Below, in pieces: positions 6,226 to 14,356 of a DNA stretch of 57,493 nt. Each line of letters opens with the position of its first letter. Within the stretch, counting starts at the first letter, position 1. The notes below the pieces were generated by a model. That model was not told where the DNA came from, made no database searches, and saw only the letters and a list, made by a program, of their open reading frames with translations. Origin of the DNA: Cryomorphaceae bacterium (GTDB lineage: Bacteria > Bacteroidota > Bacteroidia > Flavobacteriales > Schleiferiaceae); the NCBI GenBank assembly GCA_020832345.1, contig JAFIEY010000196.1, forward strand, positions 1 to 57,493, written 5' to 3'. The position numbers were made by a program, and so were the translations under genes.

Positions 6226-9216
6226 TTACGCACCAATAATCTCCACCCGACTATACCCCTTCCCGGTAGGTACCACATTCACCTTGGCCGATACGCGTTC
6301 TTTTAACTCCTCCACGTGGGAAATAATCCCCACGGATTTGTTGCCCGTGCTCTGAATGTTTTCTAAGGTCGCAATGGCCTCATTTAGCGAATCGCTATCG
6401 AGCGTACCAAATCCCTCGTCGATGAAAAGGGATTCGATTTTCACGTTCTGCGCCGCCAAATCGGACAAGCCCAAGGCTAAGGCCAAGCTCAACTTAAAGG
6501 TCTCCCCGCCGGAAAGTGAACTCACCGTGCGCGTTGTGCTCCCCAAATGCATGTCCTCCACCATCAGTGAATCAGAATCCTCGGTGTATAAGAGTCGGTA
6601 ACGGTCGCTTAACCCACGCAGGCGGTCGTTGGCGAAAAGCAAGAGTTGTTTTAAGGTGAGTCGTTGGACAAACGAAGAAAACTTCGCCCCGGTAGCATCG
6701 CCAATCATGATGTTGAGCTTGTGCCATATCTCCAAGGCTTTGCGGTCATTCTCTATGGTTTTCATGATCTCCGCGCGCTTTTTTACCTGCTCGCGATTGT
6801 GCTCCAAACGGGTGTTGTTGCGGGTAATGCCGTTGCGAAGATCTTCTAAGAGTTTAACGGCCTCTTTTTGTGACTTTTCACATTCATCCAAACTGCGTTC
6901 ATCGCGATCGTCAATGTCGGCCAATTGGGCGCTGATGGTTTCGCGCTCTCCTTCGATTTTCTGCTGCTTTTCCCGCAATTCTTTTTCCGCAGTGCGCAGT
7001 TTATTCGCTTCATTCTCCGGTAAAATACCCGCACTGAGGTCGTCGATATCGGCAAAACCAAAGGCCGCTATTTCGTGTAAAAGTTTTTGGGATTTTGCAG
7101 TTACTTCTTTGGTGTTTTCCGCTAGGGTTTCCACAAGAGCTTTTAGTTGCTTTCCGGTTCTCTCGATCATTTCCAGCGCCCCGTCACGCATCTGAATGCA
7201 AGCCGAAACCTCGTCGGCAATGCTCTTGCCAGCGTAGAGACCATCGCGTTCGATCGATTTCTCGTTAAACGATTTTTCTAAACCAGGCAATTCTTTGTCG
7301 ATTTTGAGGTACTCGTCTAAATCCCCCAAACAACTCATTTGGCTGCCCAAGGTATCGAGTTTTTTGCGTCGGTCTTTTAGGGTCTGACTTTCTTCTTCCA
7401 AAGGAAATTCGCCATCCTCCCAGCCGAGTTGGTCGTTTAGTCGGGCGATGTTTTTCCGATGCTCTTCAATATCACGCTGAATCGCCAAACGTCGCTCTTC
7501 CAGGGATTTTTGGTTGTTGTCAAAATCCTCGATGCGGGTTTTTAGTCCAACTTCCTCTTTCTCCAATCGTTTGATTTTGTCCTCAATTTCCGTTAAGAGC
7601 TTTTCGCGGGTTTGATCCAATTCCGGCAAATGTTCAGCGTAGGGGTGGTCGGTGGCGCCACAAAGCGGACAAGGCTCTCCCTCTTGGAGTTCTGCACGCT
7701 GAGCCTCCAGACTCGCCTCGCGACGACGCTGCTCTACCTCTATTTTCAGACCATCACGAATGGGCTTATCCTTAGATAACTGCGTCTTTATCTGTTCGAG
7801 ATTTTTCCGATTTTCGAGATGTTTGTCAAGCGCTTTCTTTTGGTCATCGTCAAAATCCCGGAGTTTTTCTGCCAACAACTTGCCTACTTTTAATTGACCT
7901 CGATACGACTCCAAATACCCTTCTCGAATTTCGATCTTCTGTCGGGCATTTTCCAAATTTTCCAGAGAATGAATTCCCAGATCTTCTTGATTTTTTCGAA
8001 TCAGCGTCATCCAGAAATCGGCGTTTTTAGTTTCGTTAAATTCCCCTAAGCGTTTCGCCAGCGAATCACTCATTCGCTTCAAGGCCTTAGCTTGATTTTC
8101 CAAATTTGTTTTCTCCAAATTGATGGACTCGTCGAGCGCCAATATCCGGTCGCGAAAATCACGCAGTTCCTCGTTGAAATTATCCGGAATTTTCCCGAGC
8201 AGCTTCACCGCAATTTCTCCCGCTTTGCGCTTTCTCTCTTCCGAACGATCGAGTTCTTTTTTCGCTTCAAGGATTACTTTTTTATTTCTGTCAACCTCCA
8301 ATTCCTTTTGCCGCAATTCGCTTAGAGGCTCACGAAACTGCGCCAGCTTGTCGTGAAGGGCGAGTCGTTCGCCTTGCACCATCCAAGCCTTCTGCTCCTT
8401 TTCCCAGATGGCAAATCGGGATTGGTTGTCCTTTTTTCGTTTGGACAATTCCAGCTTACGTCTCTTTAAACCAATGACATCCTCCAACAATTTACGCTCT
8501 GTATTGAGTAATTTTACGCGCTCTGCAAAGGAATTTAACTCATCCCCCAGCGTTTTTTGCGTTTCATCATCTAGGACTTCAATCAGGTCGTGTTGCGTTT
8601 GTTTATGTTCGAGGGCAGACTTATCACGTTTGTATCTTTCGAAAACGGCCCTTCCGATGCTGCGATAAATATGCGCACCGGTGATGTCTTCCAGCAACTG
8701 ATCGCGTTCTTTGGTATCGGCTTTTAAAAGTTTAGAAAATTCTCCTTGTGCCAGAAGCATGGCTTTTACGAATTGATCGTAGCTCAAGCCCACGATTTTC
8801 TCCACTTCCTTCACGGTGTCACTGTAGCGGTCGCAGATGATCGCGCCGCTATCCACCTCTGAGAGTTCGTGTTTCGGCTGACGAAAATTATCGCCACCAC
8901 GGGTTTTCGCGATGCTCCAATGTGCGCGGTAGCGTTTGGATTTCACCACAAATTCCACCTCGGCATAGCACTCGTCGGTGTGGTGAGTCAGAATGATGCC
9001 CTGCGATTTTATTTGTTCCGGAGAAATGCGATTGGTGCGGGGAATGCTGCGGTACAAAGCCAGGGTGATGGCGTCGAGTAGGGTAGATTTTCCCGCGCCT
9101 GTGGGGCCGGTAATGGCGAAAAGTCCCGCCTCCGCAAGCACCCCCCGGTCAAAGTCGATGGTGTGTTCGCCGCGAAGCGAGTGAATATTTTTTAGTCGAA
9201 GCGTAGCTATGCGCAT
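6226..9216 (-). CDS. sbcC: Exonuclease subunit SbcC, SMC-like ATPase
   Basis: 996 residues. The N-terminus holds a Walker A motif (GPTGAGKS, residues 37-44). Two long charged coiled-coil arms (about 180-490 and 550-830) flank a zinc hook, CPLCG near residue 515, that joins two protomers. The C-terminus carries the ABC signature LSGGETFKLSLALALG and a Walker B IESLFIDEGFGTLD. With SbcD it forms the bacterial Rad50-Mre11 complex, which cleaves DNA hairpins and blocked ends in repair. Length is normal. It follows sbcD by 13 bp in one operon. The window's many hairpin repeats are plausible substrates for this enzyme. Confidence 0.96.
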   Translation of the reverse strand: MRIATLRLKNIHSLRGEHTIDFDRGVLAEAGLFAITGPTGAGKSTLLDAITLALYRSIPRTNRISPEQIKSQGIILTHHTDECYAEVEFVVKSKRYRAHWSIAKTRGGDNFRQPKHELSEVDSGAIICDRYSDTVKEVEKIVGLSYDQFVKAMLLAQGEFSKLLKADTKERDQLLEDITGAHIYRSIGRAVFERYKRDKSALEHKQTQHDLIEVLDDETQKTLGDELNSFAERVKLLNTERKLLEDVIGLKRRKLELSKRKKDNQSRFAIWEKEQKAWMVQGERLALHDKLAQFREPLSELRQKELEVDRNKKVILEAKKELDRSEERKRKAGEIAVKLLGKIPDNFNEELRDFRDRILALDESINLEKTNLENQAKALKRMSDSLAKRLGEFNETKNADFWMTLIRKNQEDLGIHSLENLENARQKIEIREGYLESYRGQLKVGKLLAEKLRDFDDDQKKALDKHLENRKNLEQIKTQLSKDKPIRDGLKIEVEQRRREASLEAQRAELQEGEPCPLCGATDHPYAEHLPELDQTREKLLTEIEDKIKRLEKEEVGLKTRIEDFDNNQKSLEERRLAIQRDIEEHRKNIARLNDQLGWEDGEFPLEEESQTLKDRRKKLDTLGSQMSCLGDLDEYLKIDKELPGLEKSFNEKSIERDGLYAGKSIADEVSACIQMRDGALEMIERTGKQLKALVETLAENTKEVTAKSQKLLHEIAAFGFADIDDLSAGILPENEANKLRTAEKELREKQQKIEGERETISAQLADIDDRDERSLDECEKSQKEAVKLLEDLRNGITRNNTRLEHNREQVKKRAEIMKTIENDRKALEIWHKLNIMIGDATGAKFSSFVQRLTLKQLLLFANDRLRGLSDRYRLLYTEDSDSLMVEDMHLGSTTRTVSSLSGGETFKLSLALALGLSDLAAQNVKIESLFIDEGFGTLDSDSLNEAIATLENIQSTGNKSVGIISHVEELKERVSAKVNVVPTGKGYSRVEIIGA

Positions 9217-9229
9217 TTTTCAAAAAAAA

Positions 9230-10441
9230 TTAAAGACGGTGATCGTTCAGTGATTCCAGAATTTCGGTAAAGGCTTCCATCAGTGCAGTTTCGTCCTTTG
9301 TGTCGTATTCCTGTTGCAGTCGTTTGCGAAAGATTTCGGTAGGGGAGTACTGGTTGATTTGGTCATCCGCTTCCAAAAGTTCATCCGTACGCTTGAGGTT
9401 CGACTCAAAAGTCACCCTGTAGTCGATGATTTGTACCCCATCCACTGGCGGTTGTTGCACCACTTCCATCAACTGACGGATCACTTCGGCGCTTTCTTGA
9501 GGTTCGTGAACCCGCAGTTCCAGCAAATCGGGCAGCGCACTATCCGATTGGTAGTCGCGTAAGGCAATCATCACCTCCTGGAGCGTGCCGGAAATTCGGT
9601 GCAGTCGGCGCCAAGTCGGGATTTTCAGAGATTGAATGTCAAACGACTTGCCTTGCCATTCCAGGATCAGCACTTGTTTGGCGGTATCGCGTTCACTAAA
9701 ACTCAGCGGGATTGGTGAGCCCGAATAGCGAATATGATCCGCACCCGCGAGTTGCGGTTTGTGGATGTGTCCCAAGGCCACGTAATGCGGATCATCGCCG
9801 AAAATCAGGTGCTCCACTCCGGCTTGGTTACCCACTTGTATATCGCGTTCACTTTCCGAAACCGAGGCCCCGTGTACAAAGAGGTGTCCCATCGCGATAA
9901 ACGGTTTATCGGCATTATGTTCCCGGTAAAAAGCATTTACATTCGCGTAATATTGCCGGATGCCTTCCCGCACCATAGAAGCCTTATCCTCAAACGATTC
10001 CCCTGCCGCCGACTTGCGAATGTCGCGTTCACGCAGAAAAGGTACTGCGGCCACCACCAGCTTTTCACCGCGCACATCCACATCCACAAAAACGTCCTCC
10101 ACCCGGTCTGTTACGGCGCCGATCACCGAAATATCCAGCGCCTTTAGCAAGTCCTTCGGTGCGTTTAGCACCGCCGGCGAATCATGATTTCCCCCCGTGA
10201 TGATGATTTTACAAGCATGCGACAATTTAATCGCTCGTCGCAAAAAATCGTAGTACTGTTGTAGCGCCGCCTGCGACGGATTACTCATGTCAAACAAATC
10301 GCCCGACATCAGCAGCACATCCACCCTTTCAGACTCAATGGTGAGCAGCAGCCAGTCCAGAAACCGCGCAATATCTTCAGACAAATCCACCTTGCGAAGT
10401 TGCTTTCCCAGGTGCCAATCGGCGGTGTGGAGAATTTTCAT
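9230..10441 (-). CDS. sbcD: Exonuclease subunit SbcD, Mre11-like nuclease
   Basis: 403 residues beginning MKILHTADWHLGKQL. Metallophosphatase motifs appear in order: D-x-H in TADWHLG, GDLFD, GGNHDS, GHLFVHG and GHIHKPQ, the two-manganese active site of Mre11/SbcD. The C-terminal part holds the capping domain that contacts SbcC. It acts as the nuclease of the SbcCD complex, giving 3'-5' exonuclease and hairpin endonuclease activity. It lies upstream of sbcC with a 13-bp gap. No clear TAnnTTTG box is seen immediately upstream. Confidence 0.96.
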   Translation of the reverse strand: MKILHTADWHLGKQLRKVDLSEDIARFLDWLLLTIESERVDVLLMSGDLFDMSNPSQAALQQYYDFLRRAIKLSHACKIIITGGNHDSPAVLNAPKDLLKALDISVIGAVTDRVEDVFVDVDVRGEKLVVAAVPFLRERDIRKSAAGESFEDKASMVREGIRQYYANVNAFYREHNADKPFIAMGHLFVHGASVSESERDIQVGNQAGVEHLIFGDDPHYVALGHIHKPQLAGADHIRYSGSPIPLSFSERDTAKQVLILEWQGKSFDIQSLKIPTWRRLHRISGTLQEVMIALRDYQSDSALPDLLELRVHEPQESAEVIRQLMEVVQQPPVDGVQIIDYRVTFESNLKRTDELLEADDQINQYSPTEIFRKRLQQEYDTKDETALMEAFTEILESLNDHRL

Positions 10442-10568
10442 AATCTAGCGTTTATAGCGGCAACCAAGCCATTCAATAATCATTTCGTGGTGTATTCCCT
10501 TTCAAAGTTCCCGAACAACCAAACATTTATAAAAAAGGACTACAGCCCCGCAATTTAGCGTAAATAAA

Positions 10569-10625
10569 TGATTCTGCTCCAAAAAGTCCATTTCTGTCAA
10601 AATCATCCTTTTTGGAGTGGACTCA
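10569..10625 (-). repeat. R1 dispersed repeat, copy D (short form)
   Basis: A 57-bp short copy with TTCTGCTCCAAAAAG at the left and CTTTTTGGAGTGGACTCA at the right. The loop reads TTTCTGTCAAAATCATC. It differs from copy C at a few positions but has the same internal deletion. It sits in the gap between the divergent sbcD and aminotransferase genes. Confidence 0.85.
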
Positions 10626-11293
10626 TAAATCGATTCACAAACCAAAACAAGCCGGTCGCGCCCGAGATTTTATGTCCTTCGATTAGTTTTTCCATGGCGC
10701 CCGCCGGCCCATTCACTTTTCAGTGCGTCATTCATACTTGGGAGAGGGCCGTCGCCGGGCCGTCCGCTTGTAGTCCTCGGAGCCGTGCCCACAGCAGACG
10801 GGGCGGACGGGGTCTGCTCCTACCGTCGCAGCCTCCGTGGCCCACGCTGCTGTATGGGTCACTTGCTCCTGTGGGCTACCGCTTCCGTCCCTGGCGCGGT
10901 GGGTCGTATATATCATTGGTCGGAATTGGATATATGGGGTACGTCTCGAAATTCCACCCTTTGCCTACAAAAGTGACGTTCTACGACCTTTTATTGACTT
11001 TTTGCATTAACCCTAAGCCCAATATCATTATACCTTGCCAAAAACGCAATACATTGAATGTGTTTCCTGCTGTTTTACAATAATAAAAGTAGCGATTTTT
11101 GATCGTTTGCTCACTTAAGATTTATTCTTAGCACATAATTTACAGCTAAATTAGTTTTCTGTTTGTCAGCTGAAAATCGTCCACACATTTTTTATTTGCT
11201 TTTGATGATTTTAACACGTACCTTATGGAAATAATTATTTTACAAGACTTTAGTTCTTTTTAATAGTTAAAAACATAAAGACGCAATCAATAA
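10626..11293. other. Intergenic region containing an unexplained GC-rich island (about 10667-10925)
   Basis: There is no credible gene. About 260 bp (10667-10925) are clearly richer in G+C than the rest of the window, with short self-complementary runs such as GACGGGGCGGACGGGG and GTCGCCGGGCCGTCCGC, so a structured RNA or a foreign fragment is possible. Short open frames cross it on both strands but lack any family signature and have unusual composition. The right part (10926-11293) is ordinary A/T-rich DNA and probably holds the promoter of the next operon, though no exact TAnnTTTG box is seen. Confidence 0.5.
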
Positions 11294-12622
11294 ATGATAT
11301 CAGAAAAAGCCCAATCAAAGGTTCTTTTAGAAAGGAGAAAAAAAATAGTCGCCAATGGCGTTGGTGTGTTTAACACCGCTACGGTAAAACACGCAAGTGG
11401 CGCCATCATAACAGATGTAGATGGCAACGAACTTATCGACTTCGCCGGTGGCATAGGTGTCGTCAACGCAGGACATTGTCCGGAACCGGTGGTAAAGGCC
11501 ATTTGCGAACAAGCGGCAAAATACCTCCACACCAGTTTTAATGTCGTTACTTACGAACCATATATAGCCTTGTGCGAAGAACTCGCCGAAATACTTCCCC
11601 ACGGAAAAGACACCAAGGCAATGCTCATCAGCACGGGAGCCGAAGCGGTGGAAAACGCGATTAAAATCGCCCGCCAAGCAACTAAACGCCCTGCCATCAT
11701 TTGCTTTACCGAGGCATATCACGGACGCACCTTGATGGGCATGACCCTCACCAGCAAAGTAAACTACAAAACATCGTCCGGCCCTTTCGCCCCAGAAGTT
11801 TACCGCATTCCCTTTCCTAATTTTTACAAATACCATGTGAATCAAAATATGGACGAATTTGTGGAAACCGAGCTTATCCGACTGCGCGAAAGCGCACATA
11901 GTTTGGTGGACATCAAAACCGTTGCGGCCATCATCATTGAACCCATACAGGGCGAAGGAGGGTTTAACCCTGTGCCTCAAAAATATTTGGAAGGTCTAAG
12001 GGCCTTTTGTGATGAACACGGTGTTTTGCTCATCATGGACGAAATTCAAAGTGGCTTTTGCCGCACCGGCCATTGGGCAAGCTGGCAACACTACAATGTA
12101 CAACCAGACATAAGTACATACGCCAAATCATTGGGGTCTGGATTGCCCATCGCGGCTGTACTGGGCAGAGCCGAAATAATGGACGCTGCTGCTTCAGGCA
12201 CCATTGGCGGAACATACATAGGCAGTCCGGTATGCTGCGCCGCTGCTTTGGCCACCATACAATACATGAAGGACTTAAACCTGAATCAACGCGCCATTCA
12301 CATAGGGGAAATTGTAATTGACCGCATGACAAGCCTTCAAAACGAGTTCCCGGAAATAGGTGATGTACGCGGCGTTGGCGCCATGATAGGTATCGAATTC
12401 ATCAAAGACGAAGACCCCGGAAGCCCAAATACAGAGCTTTGTAATAACATAGTCAAAGGCTGTGCGGAAGAAGGACTAATTCTCATTAGCGCGGGAACGT
12501 TTAAAAATGTCATCCGCATCCTTTCACCACTTGTCATTACCGACAAAGAATTACACCGTGGACTGGACATCATTGAAAGACAAATTAGAAAGTATAGTCC
12601 CGGGAAAACGCAACAGGTCTAA
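11294..12622 (+). CDS. gabT: Class III aminotransferase, probable 4-aminobutyrate aminotransferase
   Basis: 442 residues of the PLP-dependent fold-type I class III family. Visible are the cofactor-binding STGAEAVENAIK, EAYHGRT, the aspartate loop MDEIQSGFCRTG, and the Schiff-base lysine K278 in TYAKSLGSGLP. These agree best with GABA or related omega-amino acid aminotransferases, which move the terminal amino group to 2-oxoglutarate. The dehydrogenase at 19195-20550 would oxidise the resulting succinate semialdehyde. It leads a co-directional set of genes for decarboxylation and amide hydrolysis. Alternative substrates are putrescine, beta-alanine or acetylornithine, so the symbol is a best guess. 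Confidence 0.8.
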   Translation: MISEKAQSKVLLERRKKIVANGVGVFNTATVKHASGAIITDVDGNELIDFAGGIGVVNAGHCPEPVVKAICEQAAKYLHTSFNVVTYEPYIALCEELAEILPHGKDTKAMLISTGAEAVENAIKIARQATKRPAIICFTEAYHGRTLMGMTLTSKVNYKTSSGPFAPEVYRIPFPNFYKYHVNQNMDEFVETELIRLRESAHSLVDIKTVAAIIIEPIQGEGGFNPVPQKYLEGLRAFCDEHGVLLIMDEIQSGFCRTGHWASWQHYNVQPDISTYAKSLGSGLPIAAVLGRAEIMDAAASGTIGGTYIGSPVCCAAALATIQYMKDLNLNQRAIHIGEIVIDRMTSLQNEFPEIGDVRGVGAMIGIEFIKDEDPGSPNTELCNNIVKGCAEEGLILISAGTFKNVIRILSPLVITDKELHRGLDIIERQIRKYSPGKTQQV

Positions 12623-12704
12623 TCGACATTTCAAATGTCGTTGTCGTGACAGCCGTTTTTCCCAAAACCATTTTGAACCAAAAAAAAGCACTAAAACAAT
12701 TAGA

Positions 12705-13637
12705 ATGAAGCCATTTGCAATAGCAGGAATACAAATGAAGATATCAGCCGTCGCGTCTAACGTAGAGATGATGAAGCTGAAGCTGGATATAACCATGAAC
12801 CTCTACCCTTGGGTAGATATGGTTGTGTTTAGCGAGTTGTGCGGATTTGGCCCATTAACCTATACCGCACAGGAAATACCCGGAACGTTTGAAAAGGAAA
12901 TGCAGGCAATGGCAAAGAAATACGGAATCTGGTTGCTTCCGGGTTCCATTTTTGAAAAGAGCGAGGGAAATATTTACAACACGGCCACGGTCATCAACCC
13001 CAACGGGGAAATCGTTACGCGTTACCGAAAGATGTTTCCGTTTTTTCCCTACGAAGTTGGCGTTACGCCCGGATCGGAGTTTTGTGTGTTTGACGTACCC
13101 GGCGTTGCCCGTTTTGGCCTTTCCATTTGTTACGACATGTGGTTTCCGGAAACCGTGCGCACGCTTGCCGTAATGGGCGCTGAGGTCATACTCCACCCCA
13201 CAATGACCGGCACCATAGACCGTGACATCGAGTTGTCTATCGTTCGGGCAATGGCCGCCGTAAATCAATGTTACTTTTTCGATGTCAATGGACTGGAGTC
13301 CGGTGGCAGCGGCCGATCCATTGTTTGTGGACCGGACGGTCGTGTGATTTATCAGGCGGAGGGCAACGAAGAAATTTTCCCACTTGAACTCAACATTGAA
13401 CGCGTTCAAAGAAGTCGCGAACTGGGCGTACTGAGATTGGGACAGCCTTTAAAGAGTTTTAGAGACCACATAGGACAGTTTGGCATTTATCAGCCGGGCG
13501 CGCATTTGCCTTATTTGAATTCCCTGGGGTCACTCATCAAGCCGAGCAAACTCGATGATTTGACAAAATTAAAAATGCAAGAACATCAATATGAACCACC
13601 TACAAGCCCTTCAGGATTTAAGGGTTATGAGGAATAA
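12705..13637 (+). CDS. Carbon-nitrogen hydrolase (nitrilase superfamily)
   Basis: 310 residues from the ATG at 12705. Longer upstream readings overlap the aminotransferase and lack homology, so MKPFAIAGIQMK is chosen. The catalytic triad is visible as E44 (FSELCGFG), K109 (YRKMFPFF) and C142 (ICYDMWFPE). The family cleaves amides, nitriles and carbamoyl groups; N-carbamoylputrescine amidase and omega-amidase belong here. In this cluster it could release the amine or acid from an amide intermediate of polyamine breakdown. The stop is followed two bases later by the next gene, so they are certainly co-transcribed. Confidence 0.88.
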   Translation: MKPFAIAGIQMKISAVASNVEMMKLKLDITMNLYPWVDMVVFSELCGFGPLTYTAQEIPGTFEKEMQAMAKKYGIWLLPGSIFEKSEGNIYNTATVINPNGEIVTRYRKMFPFFPYEVGVTPGSEFCVFDVPGVARFGLSICYDMWFPETVRTLAVMGAEVILHPTMTGTIDRDIELSIVRAMAAVNQCYFFDVNGLESGGSGRSIVCGPDGRVIYQAEGNEEIFPLELNIERVQRSRELGVLRLGQPLKSFRDHIGQFGIYQPGAHLPYLNSLGSLIKPSKLDDLTKLKMQEHQYEPPTSPSGFKGYEE

Positions 13638-13639
13638 AA

Positions 13640-14047
13640 ATGAACAACATGGGAGGAACACGGCCAAACAAAAAAACGACCATTAACAACTGCATATCCT
13701 GGTTTGAGATTCCAGCAATCAATTTCCAGCAATCGGTTGACTTCTACAATCACATCTTTGGATTTGAGATGGAAGTCAATCACAGCGGCAATTATGCCAT
13801 GGCTTTTTTTCCGTCTGTAAACGGTATAGGCGGTGCAATTGTGGCCGGACCGGGCTCCACACCCGGTGTTTCGGGTCCGTTGATCTACCTCAATGCCGGT
13901 GAAGATTTGAACGTTGTTTTAAATCGAATAGAGCCGGCGGGCGGACGGATTGTGATGTCCAAAACACGCATCGATGAAGATTCAGGTTGTTTTGCCATTT
14001 TCATCGATTCGGAAGGCAATAAACTTGCACTTCACTCCAATAAATAG
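13640..14047 (+). CDS. VOC (glyoxalase/bleomycin-resistance-like) family protein
   Basis: 135 residues with one VOC domain: WFEIPAINFQQSVDFYNHIFGFEM at residues 21-44, then GPLIYLNAGEDLNVVLNRIEPAGGRI, and a closing DSEGNKLALHS. The family uses a paired beta-alpha-beta-beta-beta module that often binds a metal through His and Glu. The specific reaction is unknown. It begins two bases after the hydrolase gene and ends inside the first bases of repeat R2. In this context it may act on an intermediate or be a detoxifying partner, which is inference only. Confidence 0.85.
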   Translation: MNNMGGTRPNKKTTINNCISWFEIPAINFQQSVDFYNHIFGFEMEVNHSGNYAMAFFPSVNGIGGAIVAGPGSTPGVSGPLIYLNAGEDLNVVLNRIEPAGGRIVMSKTRIDEDSGCFAIFIDSEGNKLALHSNK

Positions 14048-14227
14048 TGTCTGTCTATAAATCTGATAGCTGCGTTATGCCTGCCTTTACCGAAGGTTTT
14101 AGGGCTTGGTAAAAAATAGGTCATTTACTTCAGTAAACGCACTGTTTTTCCCCGATAGCTATCGGGGTCGCAAGCCTTGCTCTCGCACTTTCTAGCCTAG
14201 CCACAGACTTTATGGACAAGCTGTAAA
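14046..14227 (+). repeat. R2 dispersed repeat, first copy
   Basis: About 182 bp beginning AGTGTCTGTC and ending near GACAAGCTGTAA. It matches 18934-19119 over its whole length, sharing TAGCTGCGTTATGCCTGCC, CCGAAGGTTTTAGGGCT and GCAAGCCTTGCTCTCG. It contains the perfect palindrome CCCCGATAGCTATCGGGG, which has decayed in the other copy. The ends GTCTGTC and GACA(A/G)GC are weakly inverted. No protein is encoded. Confidence 0.85.
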
Positions 14228-14356
14228 TAGAGTCAAAAATCCAAGTCTTTGATAAGAACCCGCCAATCAGAGATGCTGAAATTATGGAGATAAAAGCAAG
14301 TTTTGGCGGCTCAATGAGACCTCTGAAAAATAATTAAGACTGAATAAAAATCTATT
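14228..14356. other. Short spacer with possible degenerate reading frame
   Basis: Between R2 and the decarboxylase start, one frame stays open for about 36 codons to a stop at 14337 and contains FDKNPPIRDAEIM and SFGGSMRPLKNN. It has no good start because the repeat supplies an upstream stop. It could be the tail of a gene cut by the R2 insertion, or chance. No promoter box is seen. Confidence 0.2.

Noticed and set aside
10728-10916. Minus-strand open frame of 62 codons inside the GC-rich island
   Set aside because: No start context, no homologous signature and unusual composition; more likely noncoding.
10568-11083. Open frame of 171 codons over R1 copy D and the GC-rich island
   Set aside because: Starts in a repeat, changes composition abruptly and has no family signature; a chance frame caused by high G+C.
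14224-14337. Frame reading FDKNPPIRDAEIM...GGSMRPLKNN before the decarboxylase
   Set aside because: Looks protein-like but has no start codon and is only about 36 codons; kept as a possible remnant, not called a gene.
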